Positions 1 to 10,938 of a DNA stretch of 39,343 bases are shown here, piece after piece. Origin of the DNA: Azolla pinnata. Its lineage: Eukaryota > Streptophyta > Polypodiopsida > Salviniales > Salviniaceae. The notes beneath the pieces were generated by a model, which saw only the letters and a list, made by a program, of their open reading frames with translations, ran no database searches and was not told the origin of the DNA. The translations under genes and the position numbers were made by a program. Numbering within the stretch: the stretch's first letter is position 1; each line of letters opens with the position of its first letter. The stretch lies in NCBI GenBank assembly GCA_037176905.1, contig JBBBWG010030010.1:1-39343 (forward strand), in the 5' to 3' direction.

Positions 1-57
<57 letters not shown>
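1..57. repeat. (TAA)n microsatellite
   Basis: Nineteen or so uninterrupted TAA units run from the window edge, so the true array may extend further left. It is a simple sequence repeat with no coding meaning and lies next to a copia remnant. Confidence 0.97.
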
Positions 58-58
<1 letters not shown>

Positions 59-149
59 TAGAAGACTCTTATCTTTTCGCACTTCCTCAGAAGGAGAAAT
101 TTTCAAAACTCTAAGGGTCTTATATTGCATTGCGGAATCACTTTTCTTA

Positions 150-620
150 GGACAACTATGCGTTTTTGAGTGTGAAAGGAATTTGGTGAGAAAATTACCC
201 ACATGAATTGGAATAAACTTTGGGTCACTCTTCTTTGTTTCTATCAGGTCAATTCATTTAAATGTTCTTTTGTTTCCTCCAGTTCATGTTTGACATGGTG
301 TTTGAAATTAACACCATGTGTTGCCGTTCATCTTTGGGATATTGCAATTTTTATACAAGACTGATTATCACAGACAAGGGTTGTTATCAAAACTTTGCAT
401 GGATTTAACTCCTGAAGTTTGGCTTTGATTCATATTCCTATGCTGCTAGAGCTGCAGCTACATATTGGGCTTCTATCAACAATGAAGCAATCATGGATTG
501 CTTTTTTGAACACCAAGTAATTGCAGCTCTGATGAGTGCGTAGACATAACTGCAGTTGTACACATCTCTCCACCGGTTGGAGTGTGCAATCATGTAATTG
601 GCTTGATGGGCTGATCCCAT
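150..620 (-). mobile_element. Ty1/copia retrotransposon remnant (RNase H end)
   Basis: On the minus strand the conceptual protein carries the copia RNase H signature: ITWCSKKQSMIAS followed by IEAQYVAAALAA (about 530 to 430), matching the family pattern WxSKKQxxxALSSTEAEYxA. About 200 bases further on, FIPIHVGNFLTKFLS (about 220 to 165) matches the usual polyprotein end, IPTxxQxADxxTKxLS. Frameshifts and stops separate the two blocks and the acidic residue of TEAEY is altered, so it is a dead copy. No long terminal repeat or upstream integrase or RT is recognisable. The family assignment rests on two motif blocks in the correct order and spacing. Confidence 0.72.
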
Positions 621-639
621 CCTTGAACAAGTATTGGCG

Positions 640-1640
640 TTATCGCTGACCTTTGAGCATGTTTCATGCTCATTTAATATTAGAGCAGCCTTTAACCAGA
701 AGCTTATGACATAATCCTAAATTAGCCATAATTGAAGAAGAAATCCAAGGGTAAAATAAGAGGTGCTGTACAGTTGATTAGGTATCAGTCACATGCAAGA
801 ACTTCTTAAGCGTAGGTAAGGGATTTTCTCTCTACATCTACACACAGGTTCATTCTTAAGTGAGTGGTATTTGGCATTAATAAGGAAAGAGTGAACCTTT
901 TTGCGTGCATTGACTTTTAAAGTTAGATTCCACAACTCTTATGTTTGAAATATTGTGGTTATTGCAAGGACATCCACATATCTTCAAGTGATGCATCTCA
1001 ATATCAAATTGTGATGCAAGGTCAACAAACATTTAGAGTATAATGATCTTAAGCGTCGAGCTAAATAAGATGTACTGGAAATCAACCTGAGCGATTTTAG
1101 AGAAATATCTAGGAACCACATCAGCTCTGAAGTTAAGTTCGTGCATCTTTTCATAACACTAATTTAAACTCATCATTTGTGATTAACTATACATACAGAA
1201 TTCGTGCAACATATCAAATATTCTTCAAATACGAACCGTATTTGAAGAATTTTGAATATTTCTCCATGAATTTGCGGCTCCAGATTACTGTTAGCATCAT
1301 GATGCCGACATAGAAAAGGAAAGAAAAAGAAAAAAGGAGAAGAAAAAAACAAAAAAAAGGAAAAAAAGAAAGTTAAATTAATTACTTTTAAAAAATGACC
1401 TTTAACAGTTTCCATATCCAAAATGAGAATAGATATAATGACGAAAAGTCTGGGTGTATAGACATAAAAGAATTCGGCATCATCCTACGTTGAAATTGAT
1501 TAAATCTTTTTTGCCTTTGAAAAATTCTCCAACATGGGCCACTCGAAGACAAAGGGATCTCTAAAATGAGGGAGGTGCCTTTGATGTCTCATTATCAGTG
1601 CATTGGATCTCTAAAATGTATAATATTATGAGATCGAGTA
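640..1640. other. AT-rich stretch, no gene seen
   Basis: No reading frame with recognisable protein similarity is seen on either strand. It holds a 31-bp palindrome (1220-1250) and an A/G-rich tract on the plus strand at about 1315-1375. It probably contains more decayed transposon sequence. Confidence 0.5.
1220..1250. repeat. 31-bp perfect palindrome, 14-bp arms
   Basis: Arms at 1220-1233 and 1237-1250 are exact reverse complements with a 3-base centre (AAC). Weaker pairing continues outside the arms (ATATCAAAT against TTTTGAATAT). It would form a fold-back hairpin on either strand. It could be the centre of a miniature fold-back transposon. Confidence 0.8.
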
Positions 1641-2330
1641 GATAAGTGGAAAACATATTTACACAAGGGTTTTATGATAAAAACTAGAAATGCAAAAGGG
1701 TTTCAACCGTGAAAAATCTTGATGTAATTTTTTATTTTGGTAAATTTCGCCCACGTATCCACGTGAAAGTCTAGCACATGCAACTTCAAGTAGGAGCTTG
1801 TGAATGTCGTATGCCAGCTTTTCATCTCCGAAGAAGTATGGTTCTTCTCTTGCCACCCACACTTGAGTGATGTTAAACATGATCACCTTAGTTAGTATAC
1901 AGAATAACTTCAGAGTATCTAGATGTCTTTGTAGATCTTTATCTAGATACAGAATAACTTTAGAGCATTTAGATGTCTTTGTAGATCTTTATCTAGATAC
2001 AGAATAACTTTAGAGTATTTAGATGTCTTTGTAGTTCCTCGGGGGAGTCGGAGACTAACACAATATCATCGATATGTAATAGTATCAGTATCATTGTCCT
2101 TGCTAAGCCTACTCTTGAAACTCTTGATCTCTTTATGTAATCAAAGATTATATCTATGTAATGACTAAAGATAGTGGGTGGACGTGGGTAGCCCTGTTTT
2201 ATTGCAATCATACTTTTCATTTCACATTTTTTTTTTTGTGATGACCCAATGGCCTGCCTATACAATAATCCCACTACAGTAAGTCCTATTTTCACACTTA
2301 TGTGCTAGTCCCTAAAGCCAATTTGCTACT
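1640..2330 (-). mobile_element. LINE reverse transcriptase remnant
   Basis: The minus strand encodes a decayed non-LTR reverse transcriptase. Visible blocks are IGLTVVGLLYRQAIGS, IAIKQGYPRPPTIFSHYID (family: IGVKQGCPLSPTLFGLYID), the catalytic block LLHIDDIVLVS (family: LLYADDVVLLS; the YADD tyrosine and alanine are replaced by HI) and SPEELQRHLNTLKLFC. After a stop in a tandem repeat, the thumb region resumes as KVIMFNITQVWVAREEP and ACARLSRGY. Altered catalytic residues, stops and a repeat expansion make it non-functional. The separate LINE 3' fragment at 2460-3340 lies on the wrong side to be the end of this copy. Confidence 0.75.
1898..2034. repeat. 50-bp tandem repeat, about 2.7 copies, inside the LINE RT
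   Basis: Units start at 1898, 1948 and 1998 and differ by only a few bases; the last is truncated at 37 bp. The unit corresponds to the LQRHLNTLKLFC segment of the reverse transcriptase on the minus strand. Because 50 is not a multiple of three and each unit carries a TAG in the RT frame, the expansion both terminates and shifts the frame. It arose after or during decay of the element. Confidence 0.92.
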
Positions 2331-2459
2331 ATCAATCCTTTAGGTCCAAAAAGAGAAAAAATTACAACTTTCTCCCAAATAATTGGGCAAAGGATGGAGG
2401 AGGAAATAGCCACTTTGGAGGGGAGAAGTTCTAAGTTGGCATACTGAACCTTGTGGGTA

Positions 2460-3340
2460 AAATTTAAAGCCTTGTTTCTCCACTTTCTTGACTGTCCCTA
2501 CATACTATGCTACTGACCTTTAGTGTGTACTCAAACCACTTCCACTGCCGGTATCCTTTTATCCTGATAGACCTTTCTGCATCTTGCTTTCTAAATGCTG
2601 CATCTTGCTTTCCAAATGAACAAAAGGGTCGTATTGCTGAGAATCTCCCACAAAGGGAGAAGGTCCGCCCTTTCCTCTTGTCCTCTGCGTCATTGTGAGG
2701 GGAAGGAGCCAATTTGGCCCTTCCAATTCTAATTGCCCAACTATATAGTGTCTTATGATATGCCAATGTTGCCTCTGAGAAAGAAGACCATACTATCATT
2801 CCCCACGCAATAATACATTTCCAGCCCTCTTTTGCATAAGGTGAAGGATCCGTAACCAAATTTGTTACGGATGCTCACATTCCCACATGCAGTGATATTG
2901 TGTAACTTCCATTGAATTCCCACAGATAGGGCATTACGAGGGTCCTCTAACTTTGTTCAACCATGTACCCCAACTACAAGGAATTTGTGGACAATCAACC
3001 ATTGAAAACTATGATCTTTTCCGTCCCCACAAGAGGTTTTTAAAGATCTTTAGAAAAGGTCGATTTATCCCAAGTGTGAGTGTGTGCTTCAAAAAAAAAT
3101 CTCTCCTTTTATCATTTGGAATATTGTCAGGGTTGGTCCAACCATATTCACCAGGAATCCCACTGTAAGTACCCAAATCTTCCAATGCGGTATTACCTTA
3201 TTAGGGTGTGGATCTATGTGCCATACCCTATCCACTTGAGCAATGGTCTTGACTCTCAAGAATACATCCTTTCTCTCCAGATGTTAGAAGATTGTCAAGT
3301 TCCTCCATACAAGCATCCGTTTCCACCACAAAGAAACATT
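2460..3340 (-). mobile_element. LINE C-terminal (zf-RVT) remnant
   Basis: Reading the minus strand and allowing frameshifts gives CPICGNSMEVTQYHCMWECE (about 2935-2880), the CPxCG...HxxWxC zinc finger found at the C-terminus of plant LINE ORF2 (zf-RVT). It is followed by QIWLRILHL and, in the open frame 2859-2464, by IVWSSFSEATLAYHKTLYSW. The plus-strand LINE at 6990-9990 has the matching order: CLWDCKYGQRLWQLILRILL then VAWSSLSKKAFLYDS. The two are probably members of one family in opposite orientation. Multiple stops show it is dead. Confidence 0.65.
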
Positions 3341-4146
3341 TAGGAATGTTTCCATCACAAATAATCTCATACCTTGCCCAATTAAGGATTTATTTGATAG
3401 GAACTACAAAGTATAACATTGATGCCAAATTCTATACTTATAAAAATTGAGGAGCAAATCATGGGTTGACTGGTGTTTCTAGGGTGATCTTTAATTTTTG
3501 TTTACTGGTAGTCTTTTGTACCTGGTTCGATGCATTGCTTAGTTAGGGCTTAGTAAGAATGGAAGATATCTAACTCTAATTATAAATAGTGAGAGATCTT
3601 GTAGTGTAGTTGGCATTGAACATTGTCAAAATCCCCATTGTGGGACCAAGTTCAACTCCATATTTTTCCTTCTCCAGCCCAAAGTTAGCCCCATCATCAT
3701 CCTTCCCAGATGAAAGTCGCATTTCTTGATATGATCTTAATTCATTGGTTGCTTGCAAAGATATTTTTGAGTGAATTAACGGTTCTATTTAATCCAATAT
3801 GTTTGGATTTGTTGGGGTTTGTTGACAATGCATCTGTTGTGAGAACATACTTTTCAACGGCCTCTTACTGTTGAAATTCATCTTCTCTGACTTGTCATGT
3901 GTTAGCTTACTCCATTTCCCAGGTGACTGGTGTCGCCTGATGCATAAGCATTTAAATACTCTTCCTCTCCCAACTTTGTCTATTATTATCTAGGAAGCAA
4001 ACCATCTCTGGATGCATATGCACTTTAATGCACTTGCTTGGGGATCATAGATCCTAAGTTGCATCCTCCAACAGCCATGTCCAAAACCCATTGATCAACT
4101 ATAAAGTTTAATAGAGCGCCCTCTCTATTAGAACACGATGAATTGG

Positions 4147-4188
4147 AAGGGTATTATATGTGAACGCCCTTCCTAATATAATACCCTT
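4147..4188. repeat. 12-bp inverted repeat hairpin
   Basis: AAGGGTATTATA at 4147-4158 is the exact reverse complement of 4177-4188, leaving an 18-base loop. Nearby near-copies of CCCTCTATTAGAAC (about 4120 and 4263) flank it. This suggests a small decayed non-autonomous element at about 4115-4285, but no target-site duplication is obvious. Confidence 0.6.
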
Positions 4189-4315
4189 TCTTTAGTTTCT
4201 ATATATTTTTTTCTTTTTATCTCTTTAATTTTCTTTTTATGTACTACTCCCTCTATTACAATGCCCTCTAATAGAACGGCCTAAAAAGACACGGAGTTAT
4301 ATAATGTGTAATAAT

Positions 4316-5054
4316 AGAAAACTTGGATTTTTAGTAATAAAACAATGGATTCAATCTGATTGATCAATTATAAATCCTCCAACCCATAGATGAGAGTGTA
4401 TGCATTCAATCTGATGATCGACTATAAATTCACTTATTCAAATGAAGCATGGTACTTGGACACTAATCCAATGTAGCACATGACTTCCAAAAAATATCTC
4501 AACACAATATGAGAGATTGACTACAAACGCCTCGATGTCCATCTTGGGGTTATAGTATGCAGTAGGTGATTGGATACCGGGAAATTGAACTTCCACATCC
4601 TCAGGAGCAACCACCTTAGATACATAATGTATAAGGCTAATCAAACACTTCATATCCATCACCAAGATTTCCCTATGGTTGATCTATGACCATAATTACC
4701 TTCCTTAAACTATAACTACTCCATCTCCAAATCATGCGAATCTCCAATCCCTTCTTCATTCTCACCTAAATGCTGAATACAACAAAACATGGAATAAGAT
4801 GCAAAGCTTGCTATCAACTAATTTATCATGTGAAACTAATGAGCTAATATTTTGTTCCCTTGCGCATAACCGATATAAATTGATACTTGCACACCCAATT
4901 TTCATTTTTCCTTTTATTCTTTTATTTAATCCAAATTAATTATTCAATTTTTTTGAAAATCTTCTTCAACGGCTTGATCCTTGATAAATGTTGCCCTCTT
5001 TGGTGGATTTTCTAGTCTTGTCCGTTGTTTTATTACTAAAAATCCAAGTTTTCT
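4316..5054. repeat. 34-bp inverted repeats bracketing 671 bp; candidate non-autonomous transposon
   Basis: Positions 4316-4349 and 5021-5054 are reverse complements at 33 of 34 positions; the single difference lies near the inner end. The similarity stops abruptly on both sides, as expected of terminal inverted repeats. The 671-bp interior has only short frames, the longest 75 codons at 4665-4438 on the minus strand, with no transposase motif. No clear target-site duplication is visible. It could instead be an inverted duplication of a short repeat. Confidence 0.6.
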
Positions 5055-6989
5055 CCTTAATCAATATTTTCAATAAATATACATGGTACTATGTTATGAT
5101 TCCATTTTCAATGCTATAATCGTATCTCATCATGCATATATAAGCTATCTACATATCATTCAATCACTTTGTTATGCCTTTCTTTTTTACCTTGAGTTGT
5201 CACTTAGGATCACATCCAAATGTTCTTTTTCATTCTTTACTTACAATTGATCCTTGGTACCATTGATCCAAATGTAGTGCTGGAGTTTGTGGTCTTGAAT
5301 ATTTTGAGATGAGCATGCATTTTTCATCTAATCAAGCATTACCTGAGATACTAGAAATTTGATGTTTGCCTACACATACATTAAAATCTTCCTCAGAGAT
5401 GTCAACCTTTTATAGCCACTAATTCTTCTGTTACATCGTACATTGAGGAGTTAATCATGCCATGGCCTTCAGCCTCATCTGGATACAGATTAACATTTTG
5501 GGCTTGTGATGTGCAAGTATAGAGGCGTGTTCCAAATTATGCGACATTAAAGCGAACTTGATAAACATATTCACCATGCATATATATTTTTTGTCCTCAA
5601 TACATAGCCAATAACACTTCTCCTAATTAAAAAGCAAGAAGACATGTTTGTGCATTTGTTGTGAAACTTTTGTACCATTAACAAATTTGAAATATTGTGC
5701 AATTGAGCATGTGGGTAGGAAACCTATTGTAAATGTGCCATAACACAATGTGTTGAGTGCGTCCATTCATGGTCCTATAAATTGGGAACCTTTGATTCAG
5801 ATTAAGGGAAAAGAAGAGAGATTAAAACTTAGGTTTGTTGTCTACTCAAATATATGTCACGGATGCTGATTCAAAATCTGATTATATATACCTTAAGCCA
5901 TATCATTTAATCAAATACCTCTATTCCATGGATATCCTCTACAAATCCCGAACATATTTTTCTTACCTAAGACAACCCATAGGTCACGACTTCCATGCTT
6001 TATAATCTCTTTGTTGTTACAGTCATGGCCATAACTGATCATGGGGTAGTTCTATTGTAGTTTATCTAATCCCATGGTGACATTCAATTTCAATAACCAA
6101 GAAGTGCTTAGTCACTTGTGAAGCTGTCAGGTGTGAATAGTTCGAGGACCTAGAGCAAAACACTATATAAGGATGTTAGCTACCTCCTTAAAGAGATCTC
6201 AATTCTATATTGAGACTCTTCTAGTTTGGCACGACTATTATCTACAATATGGCAAGTCCTCTCAACTATCAAGGTATTAGTCCAAGGTGGAATTGGGCAT
6301 CATTGGGCATATGAGTTTGTCTCACTGTCATTAAGGGGTGGTGGAGCAGCTCTGGCACTTCTGTCTAACTTTCTCTTTGACTATATTCATACCTTAGCTT
6401 ATTGTATTAGGGCTGAGTTCCAATACTTATTTTGTTGCATTTATTTTATTTTTCCACAAATTGATGGTATAAAATTTCTAATCACATAGTACAAAAGGAT
6501 AATGTACGTTTCAAAATTGCAGAGCTATAACACTTGCTTCACTCTTAGATTACCATCCTACCTTTTATCCACAAGTCCTTGCCATAGTCAATAACACATG
6601 GGCTACGCTATTTGAGGGTGATACAAATATTCTGTAGTTATAATTTCCATTTTCAGAGCATTCGTAGTGGCCATAGGTTCCAATTGTTTTGAATTTCATG
6701 CGTACTTAGTGGTGCTTTCTTTATAACCTTGTGTGGTGAGGATGTAAAAAGTGAATCCAAATTCCTCTAACTATTTAAACATTTGCCTTCATTGGTAAAT
6801 ATACCCACCTCATTACTCAATTTGTTTTTAATTGGATTTTGAGCTCCTTCAGGATTGTATTGTAAGGTTATGTGCTCATTTGTTTGTTGTTATATGTGTT
6901 CATTTATTGGTTGTTATAGAATATAATCTCTACCTACAAGGTTATGATCCAATATAGGTTGTGCATGGCAGATGGCATTAAGATGTAGC

Positions 6990-9900
6990 ACATCTAAAGA
7001 TATTATAAAAGCATATGAGTTGTGCAACATTTTTTCACCAATACGTTAAATATCCTACCGATTATAGATCCATTAACTTACTATATAAAATAGTTTTTTT
7101 ATTTGTCAACATATTGTTTATATTAAAAAATACCTTAAGAAGTGAGTCTTTCAATCATGTATTGGAAATGGCGATTAAAATTCGTTTTAAAGGGCTAGGC
7201 ATTAAAAGAATGTCCATCTACATTCCCGTTTAATTAAGACTTTATTGGGGAGGTTTAGGGTTACTACGTGCCAACAAAGTCAGAGTTATTAAGCTAATCA
7301 GTGATTGGCATCTAATGTATGTGGCAACTATCTAAATCTTATGGAGATATTTCATTTCTGAAAAGCAAGAATGACTACAATCTCATGAAGTGCTAGTACC
7401 TCTCAATATTGATTGACCTCTCATATGAATATGAAGAAATTAAATAATGGATGGACATGGATCGACCCCACAACATCTCTTGTTAAGAAGATGGCGCACT
7501 ATAAGGCCCTCTTCTTATTAGTATTTTACAGGGTTGATTTATTACCAAATCTTCTAGTATCTATATATACCTATCTTGTGCATTTTGCACTTGATAGGAT
7601 TGATCAAGTCTTTTGTTCCCTTGAGAAAATATGCTTTTATTAGCTATAAAATTTATAGAGTCTGTTTGCCATCAGAAAATCCCAATATGCTGCATTATGT
7701 CCTCCTTGTGTAATTATATTTAGTATATTTAGACAACAGTATTTCTCCAAACGAGCTAACATGAATGGACTAAATCTAGCTCCAAAAACATATAATTCTC
7801 ATTTCATCAGAAAATTCCCCATCCATGCATCAAGAAAACATGCATAATAGGTTAGCTCAAGTCTTGTTTGTGTCAGTTAGCAATAGAAAAGGGATACGAG
7901 CACAAATCTATGCAAGGATGAAAATGCCAAAGGTTACTATTGACCAATGTACCATGTGTATAGGCCACGAGTAGCTTGATGACAACCTTCTCTCCCATGT
8001 CATTGACAAATAAAGACCGCCATTATCATGAAACATCAAAAGTGTCTCCCTTGGTTTAGAGATCTATAGTCATACCGTATTCTATTACCAGACATTTACA
8101 GTATTTGTAGTTGCATCTATTCTCATATGAATACATTCCAAGATATATTTCTCATTTACTCTTATGGGTCATTTTGGCCCCTTAAAGTGAGGAGCACAAA
8201 CATCGACAAGGGGGTTTCTTCCTTTCTAACATTGAGTAGTGCATGGAGAGCATTACACACATCCACCAAGTGACTTGTACAATGCACTAAGAGCACACAA
8301 TGAGTTGAACATGTCACTCAGTGGATTGATCTAGGAGAAGATATTTAGAATCTTGCAATAAGGATCAATGCATTAGATATCCTAATCGTTGTAGATATTT
8401 CCACCTCCGATTACGTAATCAAATGATTGATAAAGCATTATGTGTTGCTTGGATAGATGTACAAGTTCAATTTTGTGACTAATTTTTAACTAATAGGAGT
8501 TATATTTTGGAAAGAAAAAGTATATCCCAAGAAACTCCTAAATCGGAAACAAAAAGGATATCCCAAGAAAATAACCTTGATGTACTGTAACAAAGGATTG
8601 GTCACATAATGCAGTACCATGAAAGACTAGAGTGATTTAAGCAAATTAAATAATGGAAGGACATGTTACATAATATGGTACCATGAAAGAATAGAGTGCT
8701 TCAGGCGGATATCACCAAATTAAATAATGTTGTCCCTCAACAGGCAGACAATGGTATACAAATATACGATGGATTTTTTAACGTATTATTAATAGTAAAA
8801 CTTTATGAAAATGAGAGAATTGTTTCATATGTGAAATTTATTTAGCGTGGAATAAAGATGTTTCAAGGTTTACAAAAGAAACACCCATCTTGTGATGAGG
8901 AATACTTGAGATAACTAGTTCTATATATCTCCATTTTTATGTTTGAAAATAATCAAGTCCTAGGTTCTTGCCCACGGTTGATCTTGGGAATAGTTTGGGA
9001 TTGGAATGTGTTCAGTGGTTGACCTGGGATGATATAAGTGACTCCTATCTTAGATTTTAGGTGGCCAAGCAATGCATAATAATATTAAACAGGTCTTGCC
9101 CTGTCACCAATTGGCACATGATTTGAATTATGGTTCATGGCTTGGTGTATTTTTCACAATACATGTATATTATTAATAGTAAAATGTTGCTTTAGGAATG
9201 GAAATACATTGTATTGTGATGTTTATGATGATGGCCAATTAAGCAAGATGGTGGAAAACTTAGAATTACTTGACCAAGCAACTATCTTAAGGATACGAAA
9301 TTTGGCATATGATCATGATGAGAATAAATGGTATGTGAATCCCTCACGGGAGGAGGCCTAAAATTCGTTAGGCACTATGGATCATCGAGAAACAACCACT
9401 AATTAGATTGCAATAGGATACGCAGGAGTATGCTTGGCTGATCCATATGCTAATAAGACATTCGAGTTTTTCCAACACTCGGTGAAGTTGGGCATGCATA
9501 TACTATAAAGCTACTAGGCAATCTTCCCTTATTTCAATCCTTTTTTGGTATCAACATGGAATGGATCCAAAACTAGTAAGGATATTTTGGCATCATTTGT
9601 GGATTTTAAAACAACAATAAAAATAGTATTATATCGATGGCTAGTTATGCATAGGGTTGTACCCATAATACTAGTACAATCAACCAATTTCCAACCTATG
9701 TCAACATTGTGGGCATCATATGAAGACCCAACATCATTGTTTATGGGATTGTAAGTATGGACAACGACTTTGGCAACTAATTCTCCGCATCTTATTGGGG
9801 AATGTTGCATGGTCTTCATTAAGTAAAAAGGCATTTCTTTATGATTCAAAGCATTGCAATTATTTTAGCCGACTATATTCACACTATTCTTATGTGACAA

Positions 9901-9990
9901 GCTATATTTTTGCCAGGGTGTTCCCGGGGCGTTCATCAATAGGAAGAAGTACTTTTGTATTGAGAGTTCCATCTTTTTGTCACGATCATT
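6990..9990 (+). mobile_element. Degenerate LINE, RT to zf-RVT
   Basis: Pieces of a non-LTR ORF2 occur in the right order on the plus strand. YPTDYRSINLLYKIV (about 7051-7095) matches the RT palm block DYRPISLxNxxYKI. LYWGGLGLLRANKV (about 7245-7290) with ISDWHLMYV and ILWRYFISEKQE matches the post-RT GGLG region. QATILRIRNLAYDHDENKWYVNP lies at about 9275-9345, IVLYRWLVMHRVVP at about 9620-9665, and the zinc-finger end HHCLWDCKYGQRLWQLILRI at about 9724-9800, then VAWSSLSKKAFLYD. Stops and frame changes separate every block. A frame at 6226-6489 might be its endonuclease part, but that is not convincing. Confidence 0.68.
8604..8729. repeat. Diverged tandem duplication, about 65-bp unit
   Basis: Two neighbouring copies share GTACCATGAAAGA, TAGAGTG and CAAATTAAATAATG in the same order (about 8604-8656 and 8667-8729). 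A further related piece, AATTAAATAATGGATGGACATGG, lies at about 7437. These may be internal duplications of the LINE. Confidence 0.6.
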
Positions 9991-10349
9991 TTACATCTTG
10001 TCTTGATATCTTGTCATTCTTCTGTGTACATATACACATGGCTAAGGTTCCTTTTGCATTTAACATTGACGGTTTGATGATCAAGTCTCATGTATACATT
10101 CCAAGAAAAAGTACTTCATGACTCCCACTAGTAAGCACTCTAGGAAACTATGGATTTACATGGAAAGCTATATATGAAAACAAGATGGGTTTGAATAGAA
10201 AATCTGTTGCACCAAAAATAGTGATCAGTAGGTTTAACCAATGTAAAAGAGTTTTGATATGAGCAAAGAATCAGAATGCCAAGAAATATTCTAGTGACAA
10301 CTGAAGAAATGGGATATCTATATTGACAACAAGAGTTAGGAGCAGGCCA

Positions 10350-10430
10350 ATACAAAGCAAGAAGAGTTTAGAAGCCAATACAAAGCAAGAAGAGTTAGAA
10401 GCAACGCAATACAAAGCACGAAGTATGTGT
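10350..10430. repeat. Short minisatellite, about 28-bp unit
   Basis: Three consecutive imperfect units begin CAATACAAAGCAAGAAGAG or CAATACAAAGCACGAAG. The stretch around it (10,000-10,900) is A/G-rich and shows no recognisable gene. Confidence 0.7.
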
Positions 10431-10938
10431 TGACAAAAGGAGTTAGACGCAAGGAACACAATATAAGAAGAGAGTAGATTTTAGCAAGAAGAGAAGAAAT
10501 ATTCCAAAAGAACTATTACTAAATAGGTGTACAAAAGATTTTCTTTTTCAGAACAAATGTCCTTTCATTAGTTAATATTATGATTTATAAGAAATCTTAG
10601 GAAGCAAGGAAAAACAAGTATAAGCAATTTGTTTCCAACTTACACTGTACACAAGGGCTGTACACCAGAATAAAATTCAACAAAAACCAACCATCTTTTC
10701 TATCTTTAACAAATTATTTACCTTGTTTCTATCTCAAAACTACCTGGCTAGATGCCTATTTTTTAACTTCCTTCATCAAGTAACCGGTGATGAGAACATG
10801 TCAATCTTCCTTATAGATTGGAGAAAATCTTCCAGTTTTACATCTTATCTTTTCGATATTTGAGACATTACACAAGGATGGATATATCTATATGCATGGG
10901 GGACATTGCTCTTGGTAAGGAAAACATTTCCCTAGCTT

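Larger units (their letters stand above)
3340..6220. other. AT-rich stretch without a recognisable gene
   Basis: Only short frames occur here, for example minus 4665-4438 (75 codons) and minus 3758-3576 (60 codons). None resembles a protein I know. The notable structure is the inverted-repeat pair 4316-4349 and 5021-5054, plus a small hairpin at 4147-4188. Short similar segments recur at about 4091, 4363 and 4411 (variants of TTGATCAATTATAAAT). Confidence 0.45.

Noticed and set aside
6226-6489. Possible LINE endonuclease segment
   Set aside because: The only hint is SLRGGGAALALL. The catalytic blocks of the endonuclease were not found, so it was not included in the LINE call.
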